Shown here: positions 1-4,076 of the stretch, in pieces
Layout of the letters: every line of letters begins with the position of its first letter
Numbering within the stretch: position 1 is the stretch's first letter
Source of the DNA: an uncultured Peptococcaceae bacterium
GTDB lineage: Bacteria > Bacillota > Peptococcia > Peptococcales > Peptococcaceae
Reading direction: 5' to 3'
NCBI GenBank assembly: GCA_900553245.1
Contig: USCP01000136.1
Location: 1 to 5,405 of the forward strand
Length of the DNA: 5,405 nucleotides
Program-made: the position numbers and the translations under genes
Notes under the pieces: generated by a model
Database searches by the model: none
What the model saw: the letters and a program-made list of their open reading frames with translations, nothing else
What the model was told of the DNA's origin: nothing

Positions 1-316
1 TCACCGCCGATGGCGCTGCCTCACCGTTCAAAAAGCCGTCGATGACCGCTGCATGCAAGCACTTATTGAAATCATCGCCTGCCATCACACTGGCACCCTT
101 GATGCCGTTGACGGTGACCATACATTCACTGGCAAGCACCTCGCCCAAATAAAACAGCGATTGTTGCACGGATTCACGCACCTTCACCATCACCAAGGTC
201 TTTTGCGGTTCCTTTAGGATTTTAATGTCACAGCTTTCTTTGATTGGCGCTGCAATCTCCGCCACTTCTTTGGCGGTCGCTGCTGCCAAAATCGCAGATA
301 ATTCACGTTTTGTCAT
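1..316 (-). CDS. phnG: PhnG, C-P lyase system subunit (3' end outside the window)
   Basis: The 105 visible codons begin at an ATG (314-316) preceded by AGGAGG (326-331) at nine bases. No stop occurs before the window edge. The best match from memory is PhnG: VMVKVRES at 42-49, FYLGEVLASECMVTV at 55-69 and GDD followed by AAVIDGFLN at 80-97 fit the family core, and PhnG is usually about 140-150 residues, so some 35-45 are missing. In the known pathway PhnG works with PhnH, PhnI and PhnL in a cytoplasmic complex that couples an alkylphosphonate to the ribose of ATP, displacing adenine, before PhnJ cleaves the C-P bond. As first gene after a long structured gap it probably opens a phn operon running off the left edge; phnH should follow. 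No membrane segment or signal peptide is visible. The main uncertainty is that the identification rests on one partial domain without visible phn neighbours. Confidence 0.82.
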   Translation of the reverse strand, partial: MTKRELSAILAAATAKEVAEIAAPIKESCDIKILKEPQKTLVMVKVRESVQQSLFYLGEVLASECMVTVNGIKGASVMAGDDFNKCLHAAVIDGFLNGEAAPSAV

Positions 317-356
317 GAAGTGTATCCTCCTCCCACTACGCTTTGTTGACACTTCA
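316..356 (-). repeat. Inverted repeat enclosing the phnG ribosome binding site
   Basis: Perfect 8-bp arms at 316-323 and 349-356 are separated by 25 bases. As RNA this would be a stem with the Shine-Dalgarno in its loop and the first base of the start codon in the stem. As DNA it could be a wide-spaced operator. A chance 8-bp match is possible, so the regulatory role is inference. Confidence 0.4.
326..331 (-). promoter_or_regulatory. Shine-Dalgarno of phnG inside an inverted-repeat loop
   Basis: AGGAGG lies nine bases upstream of the phnG ATG and fixes that start. It sits in the 25-base loop (324-348) between the perfect 8-bp arms TGAAGTGT (316-323) and ACACTTCA (349-356). In the minus-strand transcript the 3' arm pairs over the A of the start codon. 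Confidence 0.7.
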
Positions 357-372
357 AATTCACACAGCCTCT

Positions 373-400
373 ATCTTAAACCGCCACTGTTAACTCACAA
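373..400 (-). promoter_or_regulatory. Possible phnG promoter (weak)
   Basis: TTGTGA (395-400), a 16-base spacer and TAAGAT (373-378) give a 4/6 plus 4/6 sigma-70 match. Transcription would start near 366, about 50 bases before the phnG ATG. The spacer contains one copy of the GTTAACA...GGCGGT repeat, a plausible place for a regulator to act. The match is poor enough that phnG may depend on an activator, or the true promoter may lie elsewhere. Confidence 0.25.
380..394 (-). repeat. Direct repeat copy 2 (GTTAACAGTGGCGGT)
   Basis: This matches 13 of 15 bases of the copy at 435-449, in the same orientation, with starts exactly 55 bp apart (about five helical turns). Unlike the other copy it has no partner arm beside it, so it is not itself a terminator. 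It could be a regulator site or an alternative pairing partner for the upstream arm at 449-455. Confidence 0.45.
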
Positions 401-414
401 ACGACTGTGTCGTT
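400..414. repeat. Short perfect inverted repeat (AACGAC/GTCGTT)
   Basis: Six-base perfect arms at 400-405 and 409-414 surround a three-base centre. The same core recurs as TTAACGAC at 445-452, so 409-416 (GTCGTTAA) and 445-452 form a second, wider inverted repeat with perfect 8-bp arms. The recurrence suggests a dyad operator or alternative RNA folds; no regulator can be named. Confidence 0.35.
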
Positions 415-426
415 AAATCTTCGTAC

Positions 427-455
427 AAAAAAACACCGCCGATGTTAACGACGGT
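427..455 (-). terminator. Intrinsic terminator-like hairpin upstream of phnG
   Basis: On the minus strand ACCGTCG (455-449) pairs with CGGCGGT (441-435) through seven pairs, one of them G-U. The loop has seven bases, and seven consecutive U lie just beyond (433-427) after one G. Pairing is better on the minus strand, where the plus-strand C/A mismatch becomes G-U. It lies about 160 bases beyond the folD terminator and 110 bases before phnG, so it should end a short transcript of its own or attenuate phnG. Confidence 0.65.
435..449 (-). repeat. Direct repeat copy 1 (GTTAACATCGGCGGT)
   Basis: This is the partner of the copy at 380-394. It forms the loop and 3' arm of the terminator hairpin at 427-455. 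Its overlap with that hairpin suggests that a regulator binding here, or duplication of the hairpin arm, links the two elements. Confidence 0.45.
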
Positions 456-534
456 TGATAGAACTATAAAAAATAAGCATATTTATATGCCTATTTATGA
501 TACATTTGTCAGTATTCTTATCCATACATGGCAT
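445..534 (-). other. Possible 29-codon leader ORF (speculative)
   Basis: An ATG at 534-532 opens 29 codons. The TAA stop (447-445) lies in the loop of the terminator at 427-455. An in-frame internal ATG three codons later could also start it. Ending inside a terminator hairpin is the geometry of attenuator peptides. Against it, no Shine-Dalgarno is visible, the 5' end lies in a stable hairpin, and there is no run of one amino-acid codon. The encoded residues (rich in I, N, R, K) match no family I know. It may be chance in AT-rich DNA. Confidence 0.15.
472..495 (-). repeat. AT-rich palindrome, possible weak terminator or operator
   Basis: GCATAT (477-482) and ATATGC (485-490) flank TT, and the stem extends outward with four more A-T pairs after one mismatch. 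On the minus strand a T-rich run (471-463) follows, so it resembles a weak AT-rich terminator. The near symmetry also suits a repressor dyad. Confidence 0.3.
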
Positions 535-551
535 TCGTCACCGACGAAGCC
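530..551. repeat. GC-rich hairpin at the predicted start of the leader transcript
   Basis: GGC-TTCGTC and GACGAA-T-GCC (minus strand, 551-530) pair through nine bases with one bulged T and a three-base loop. It begins at the predicted start of transcription from the candidate promoter at 559-587. A 5'-terminal hairpin would stabilise a small RNA or leader. Confidence 0.4.
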
Positions 552-558
552 TTACAGT

Positions 559-587
559 ATATTAAATCTTGCTTAACAATTTGTTGA
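559..587 (-). promoter_or_regulatory. Candidate promoter of a leader or small RNA upstream of phnG
   Basis: TCAACA (582-587), a 17-base spacer and TAATAT (559-564) give 4/6 and 5/6 matches to sigma-70 boxes, just downstream of the folD terminator. A transcript from about 552 would begin with the hairpin at 530-551 and end at the terminator at 427-455, roughly 125 nt long. The surroundings are AT-rich, so the boxes could be fortuitous. Confidence 0.3.
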
Positions 588-613
588 TATGAAAAAAATT
601 TCTCCTCCCACAC

Positions 614-655
614 AAAAAAAGCGTTTACCGACACTATTGTCGATAAACGCTTTTT
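614..655 (-). terminator. Terminator of the fhs-fchA-folD operon
   Basis: GCGTTTA (621-627) pairs with TAAACGC (644-650), then one mismatch, then CGACA with TGTCG, closing a CTAT loop. On the minus strand a run of seven U follows (620-614), seven bases of the leading side are A-rich, and the stem starts about 11 bases after the folD stop. Five T follow on the plus strand too, so it could work in both directions, but no plus-strand gene approaches it. Confidence 0.9.
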
Positions 656-661
656 ATACTG

Positions 662-1516
662 TTAGGCTTCATTCAAACCCTTCGCTGCCTCTACCACATG
701 TTGAGCGAGAATCGCTGTGGTGACGCCGCCGACGCCGCCGGGTACCGGAGTAATGGCACTGACAAGCGGTTCTACCGCTTCATAATCCACATCCCCAACG
801 AGCTTGCCGTTTTCATCGACGTTGATGCCAACGTCAATGACCACGGTTTCCGGGCGGACCATCTCTGCGGTGATCATCTTTGCCTTGCCTGCGGCGGCAA
901 TGACAATGTCCGCTTCCTTCAGACGGTCTGCAAGGTCCTTGGTACGGGTGTGACAGATGGTCACCGTGGCATTTTCCTTTAAGAGCAGCATGGAAAGGGG
1001 GCGGCCCACGACCATGCTACGCCCCACTACCGCCACACGTTTGCCGGTCAAATCTACACCGTAATGGGCGAGAATGGCCATACATGCCGCCGGGGTGCAT
1101 GGTGCCACCCCACTGGCGTCGCCGGCAAAAACCTTTGCGGAATTCAGTGGGCTGATGCCGTCCACGTCCTTCAGCGGATGAATCATATCCACTAATGGCT
1201 TGGCACTGAGGTGCTTTGGCAATGGTTGACAAGGCTGACGGCCATGCACAGCAGCGTCTTCATTGACTTTGCGAAAGGTGTCTTCCAACGCTTCTTGAGA
1301 AATGTCTTCCGGCAAGAGCACGTTTTCAACATCAATATCAAGCGCTGCCATGCGCTTCATGGCAGAACGTTCATAAGCGATGTCATCGCCGCGTTCCCCC
1401 ACACGCACAATCGCGAGTTTTGGGCTAGTGCCTTTTGCTCGAAGCGCGTCGACGTCAGCCTTGAGCTTTTCGCAGACGGCATCGGCAACAGCCTTGCCCA
1501 TGAGTTGTTGTGCCAT
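662..1516 (-). CDS. folD: FolD, methylene-THF dehydrogenase / methenyl-THF cyclohydrolase (atypical active site)
   Basis: FolD oxidises 5,10-methylene-THF to 5,10-methenyl-THF with NAD(P) and usually also hydrolyses it to 10-formyl-THF in the cytoplasm. The 284 residues match the usual length. Visible motifs are KDVDG at 116-120, the nucleotide-binding GRSMVVGRP at 165-173, DVGIN at 228-232 and the C-terminal PVPGGVGGVT at 257-266. The N-terminus is of the GERGDDIAYER subtype. Tyr48 is present, but the position four residues later, Lys in classical FolD, is Ala52; a Lys follows at 54. The HGILVQLPLP segment reads HGRQPCQPLP, so the catalytic Gln position is Cys96 and a hydrophobic strand is lost. 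This may be a double frameshift (see findings). A GGGGGA sequence upstream supports the ATG, which begins 14 bases after the fchA stop. It is the last gene of the operon. The family call is very secure; full bifunctionality is doubtful. Confidence 0.95.
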   Translation of the reverse strand: MAQQLMGKAVADAVCEKLKADVDALRAKGTSPKLAIVRVGERGDDIAYERSAMKRMAALDIDVENVLLPEDISQEALEDTFRKVNEDAAVHGRQPCQPLPKHLSAKPLVDMIHPLKDVDGISPLNSAKVFAGDASGVAPCTPAACMAILAHYGVDLTGKRVAVVGRSMVVGRPLSMLLLKENATVTICHTRTKDLADRLKEADIVIAAAGKAKMITAEMVRPETVVIDVGINVDENGKLVGDVDYEAVEPLVSAITPVPGGVGGVTTAILAQHVVEAAKGLNEA

Positions 1517-1530
1517 GATTGAGTGTCCCC

Positions 1531-2148
1531 CTATCTAATGGCTGCCAAGGTGGCAGCGGAAATTTTTTCTTTGAGCGCCGCGCCTTCACGAATGATGGCA
1601 TCGGCACGGTCATTGAGCGCCTCAGCGCGGGTGCGATCCTTCATCATCTTGGTGTTGATGTAGACATTTAAGGACGCCCCTTCGATGGTAGCTTGTGCAA
1701 AATAGATGCCCACCCCGACATCACTGATTGCCAAGCGGCTGCCTTTTTCAACGAGCACTTCGAGCACATGGGCACATTCGAGCGCTGTGTCCATGATTTC
1801 CAATGGTGCAAGGCTAGCGGTTAAGAGCGCTTCTTCCATAATGCGCTCATAATCCGGCGCATCCTTTGGCAAACTATACGCACGAGAGAGCGGTTCAAAC
1901 GCCTCGGCATCCTTGTCGGTCAAGGTAATGAGGCGATCGCGCAAACCTTCAAGCTCACTGCGGCAACGGATGAGTTCTTCTTCATAGTCTGCGTATTTTT
2001 TCTTGCCGATGGTGAGGTTGGTCACCATCATTCCTAACGCCGCCGCAAGGGCGCCAACGGTGGCGGAAGCCCCACCACCGCCAGGCACCGGCGCGTTAGA
2101 AGACAATGCGCCGATAAAGTCTACGGCGGATTGTTCTAGCATTTTCAT
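1531..2148 (-). CDS. fchA: FchA, cyclodeaminase / methenyl-THF cyclohydrolase family
   Basis: This 205-residue protein is a stand-alone member of the FTCD C-terminal (cyclodeaminase) family. Key stretches are APVPGGGGASA at 19-29, DKDAEAF at 78-84, SLAPLEIMDTA at 112-122 and SDVGVG at 142-147 leading into a conserved Ala/Gly-rich region to about 167. Family members release ammonia from 5-formimino-THF to give 5,10-methenyl-THF; in acetogenic and purine- or amino-acid-fermenting clostridia the operon homologue is thought to act as methenyl-THF cyclohydrolase. No formiminotransferase half is attached, and no histidine or purine degradation gene is visible, so a cyclohydrolase role between Fhs and FolD is the better guess here. 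GGAGG lies seven bases before the ATG; a second ATG two codons on is less likely. The gene starts 15 bases after fhs and is predicted to be cytoplasmic. Confidence 0.93.
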   Translation of the reverse strand: MKMLEQSAVDFIGALSSNAPVPGGGGASATVGALAAALGMMVTNLTIGKKKYADYEEELIRCRSELEGLRDRLITLTDKDAEAFEPLSRAYSLPKDAPDYERIMEEALLTASLAPLEIMDTALECAHVLEVLVEKGSRLAISDVGVGIYFAQATIEGASLNVYINTKMMKDRTRAEALNDRADAIIREGAALKEKISAATLAAIR

Positions 2149-2163
2149 GATTGTGCCTCCTTC

Positions 2164-3843
2164 TTAGAAAAGACCGGAGATCACACCGTCGTTGTCAACG
2201 TCAATCTTTTCAGCAGCCGGTACCTTTGGCAAGCCAGGCATCTTCATGATGCTGCCGGTGAGGGCAACAAGGAAACCTGCGCCGATGGAAGGGGTCAGGT
2301 CGCTGATGGTGATGCGGAAACCGGTAGGACGACCGAGCTTGGTTTGGTCGTCGGTGAGAGAGGATTGGTTCTTTGCCATGCAGATTGGGAGATTGCCAAA
2401 GCCCAATGCTTCCATGGTAGCGATTTCGGTTTCAGCCTTGGCACTGTAATCAACGCCGTCTGCACCATAAATCTTGGTAGCGATGGCTTCGATTTTTTCC
2501 TTGATGGAAAGGTCGGTGTCGTATACAAATTGTAGCTTGCTGTCTTGTTCGCAAAGACGAACCACTTCGCGAGCGAGTTCTTCACCGCCGGCACCGCCTT
2601 CTGCCCATACATTGGAAAGGGCCACATTGACGCCGAGTTCCTTACATTTTTCACGCACGAGTGCCACTTCTGCATCGGTATCGGTAGGGAATTTGTTGAT
2701 AGCAACCACAACCGGCAAGCCGAAAACGTTATTGATGTTTTCGATGTGCTTGAGGAGGTTTGGCAAGCCTTTTTCGAGGGCTTCGAGGTTTTCCGCACCG
2801 AGGTCTGCCTTTGCCACGCCGCCGTTATACTTGAGGGCCTTGATGGTTGCAACAAGTACCACCGCACTTGGTTCAATACCGGTCATACGGCACTTGATGT
2901 CGATGAATTTTTCTGCCCCAAGGTCTGCACCGAAGCCGGCTTCAGTGATAAGATAATCTGCCATCTTCATCCCCATACGGGTTGCAGTCACAGAGTTGCA
3001 GCCATGAGCGATGTTTGCGAATGGGCCGCCGTGGATGAAGGCAGGGGTGCCTTCTAAGGTTTGTACGAGGTTTGGCTTGATGGCATCCTTCAAGAGTGCA
3101 GCCATGGCCCCTTCTGCCTTGAGATCGCCGGCAGTGACAGGCTTATTGTCATAGGTATATGCCACGATGATGCGTGCGAGACGCTTCTTGAGGTCTTCGA
3201 TGTCGGTTGCCAAGCAGAAAATCGCCATGATTTCGGAGGCAACGGTGATGTCGAAACCGTCTTGACGGCTCACACCATCCACAGGACGACCCAAACCGTC
3301 TACGATGGAACGGAGTTGACGGTCGTTCATATCCACACAGCGACGCCATACCACGCGCTTTGGATTGATGTTTAAGGCGTTGCCTTGATACATGTGGTTG
3401 TCGAGCATCGCAGCAAGTAAGTTATTTGCAGCACCGATGGCATGCAAGTCACCGGTAAAGTGTAAGTTAATATCTTCCATTGGCACCACTTGTGCGTAGC
3501 CGCCGCCGGCAGCGCCACCCTTTACGCCAAAAACAGGCCCGAGGGATGGTTCACGCAAAGCAACCATGGTTTTATGGTCAAGGCGATTGAGCGCATCTGC
3601 CAAACCGATGGTGGTGGTGGTTTTCCCTTCACCGGCAGGGGTTGGGTTAATAGCAGTTACCAGAACGACTTTTGCATTTTTGCGTTCCTTCAACACATCG
3701 TTATAATAACGAAAATCGATTTTCGCCTTATATTTCCCGTAGTTTTCTACGTATTCTTCAGGAATTTCCAATTTTGCAGCGATGTCGTTAATTGGTAACA
3801 TCTTCGCTTCCTGTGCAATTTCAATGTCAGACTTAAATCCCAT
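2164..3843 (-). CDS. fhs: Fhs, formate-tetrahydrofolate ligase
   Basis: Fhs joins formate to THF with ATP, giving 10-formyl-THF, and can run backwards to make ATP from formyl-THF. At 559 residues it is full length. The ATP loop PTPAGEGKTT lies at 67-76, with REPSLGP from Arg97 (numbering as in the Moorella enzyme, where this Arg is catalytic). The first family signature GVKGGAAGGGY is at 106-116. The second reads VATIKALKYNGG at 331-342, with Lys335 where the usual pattern has Arg. NKFPTDTD (383-390), a Trp413 equivalent of the pterin-stacking residue and LGRPTGFR (503-510) complete the family picture. The usual AKTQYS reads AKNQSS at 490-495. AGGAG nine bases before the ATG confirms the start. 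It is the first gene of the operon, driven by the promoter at 3925-3953. Confidence 0.98.
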   Translation of the reverse strand: MGFKSDIEIAQEAKMLPINDIAAKLEIPEEYVENYGKYKAKIDFRYYNDVLKERKNAKVVLVTAINPTPAGEGKTTTTIGLADALNRLDHKTMVALREPSLGPVFGVKGGAAGGGYAQVVPMEDINLHFTGDLHAIGAANNLLAAMLDNHMYQGNALNINPKRVVWRRCVDMNDRQLRSIVDGLGRPVDGVSRQDGFDITVASEIMAIFCLATDIEDLKKRLARIIVAYTYDNKPVTAGDLKAEGAMAALLKDAIKPNLVQTLEGTPAFIHGGPFANIAHGCNSVTATRMGMKMADYLITEAGFGADLGAEKFIDIKCRMTGIEPSAVVLVATIKALKYNGGVAKADLGAENLEALEKGLPNLLKHIENINNVFGLPVVVAINKFPTDTDAEVALVREKCKELGVNVALSNVWAEGGAGGEELAREVVRLCEQDSKLQFVYDTDLSIKEKIEAIATKIYGADGVDYSAKAETEIATMEALGFGNLPICMAKNQSSLTDDQTKLGRPTGFRITISDLTPSIGAGFLVALTGSIMKMPGLPKVPAAEKIDVDNDGVISGLF

Positions 3844-3890
3844 TGTGTCACGCTCCTTTTAATCTCCAAGCAATTCTTTTTTAATCAACC

Positions 3891-3918
3891 GTTCTTCTGA
3901 GTGTCCTTCTCAGGGAAC
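3891..3918 (-). promoter_or_regulatory. Small two-part hairpin at the 5' end of the fhs mRNA
   Basis: GTTC (3918-3915) can pair with GAAC (3894-3891), and inside it CTGAG (3913-3909) with CTCAG (3901-3897) around a seven-base loop. It starts at the predicted first transcribed bases. It may simply protect the 5' end. With a leader of only about 75 nt it is too small for the common folate-linked riboswitches. Confidence 0.4.
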
Positions 3919-3924
3919 CATTTA

Positions 3925-3953
3925 ATCATATCATATCCGATTCACACTGGCAA
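3925..3953 (-). promoter_or_regulatory. Promoter of the fhs-fchA-folD operon
   Basis: TTGCCA (3948-3953) and TATGAT (3925-3930), each a 5/6 match to the sigma-70 boxes, are spaced by exactly 17 bases, with TGA forming an extended -10. Transcription should start near 3918, giving a leader of about 75 nt. An inverted repeat just upstream (3970-3994) could be a regulator site. Confidence 0.8.
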
Positions 3954-3969
3954 TTCATGCTAATTTTTC

Positions 3970-3994
3970 AACGATTGTCAGCCGTTTCATCGTT
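3970..3994. repeat. Inverted repeat upstream of the fhs promoter
   Basis: AACGAT (3970-3975) and ATCGTT (3989-3994) are perfect 6-bp arms 13 bases apart. They lie 16 bases upstream of the -35 box, a position suited to an activator. The arms are short, so chance is a real alternative. Confidence 0.25.
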
Positions 3995-4024
3995 CATGGT
4001 AGATAAAAATAACTTATTTTAAAA

Positions 4025-4064
4025 CACAAAAACCTACGCATGCACTGTTGTACAAGCGTAGGTT
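4025..4064 (-). terminator. Terminator of lpd
   Basis: AACCTACGC (4031-4039) and GCGTAGGTT (4056-4064) form a perfect 9-bp stem, with further partial pairing inside the 16-base interval. On the minus strand a U-rich stretch with one GUG break follows. It begins 12 bases after the lpd stop and separates lpd from the fhs promoter. Confidence 0.8.
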
Positions 4065-4076
4065 AAAGAGGTTTTC

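Larger units (their letters stand above)
427..552 (-). ncRNA. Putative small RNA or attenuated phnG leader (hypothetical)
   Basis: The interval is bounded by a candidate promoter and a good terminator, contains two further hairpins (530-551 and 472-495), and lacks any recognisable protein gene. It matches no RNA family I can recall. Read-through would run on into phnG. The whole non-coding gap 317-661 otherwise holds only the repeats and signals listed separately. Confidence 0.25.

Noticed and set aside
346..351. Perfect TTGACA -35 box on the plus strand
   Set aside because: No acceptable -10 box lies 16-18 bases downstream; the nearest, TATCTT, is about 20 bases away. No plus-strand gene follows. 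It is also part of the inverted-repeat arm near phnG.
225..416. 63-codon plus-strand frame at the phnG start
   Set aside because: It overlaps the phnG coding start on the other strand and the leader. It has no ribosome binding site, and its composition fits no protein family.
2295..2876. Long alternative frames within fhs on both strands (for example 193 codons at 2295-2876 minus and 170 codons at 2545-3057 plus)
   Set aside because: They lie wholly within the well-conserved fhs frame and read as low-complexity shadow translations with no family motif.
3844..3918. Folate- or purine-linked riboswitch (ZTP/pfl, THF, glycine) before fhs
   Set aside because: These RNAs often precede fhs or folD, so I looked. 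The leader is only about 75 nt and lacks the conserved cores I know, such as the pfl CCGCCUGGGC segment.
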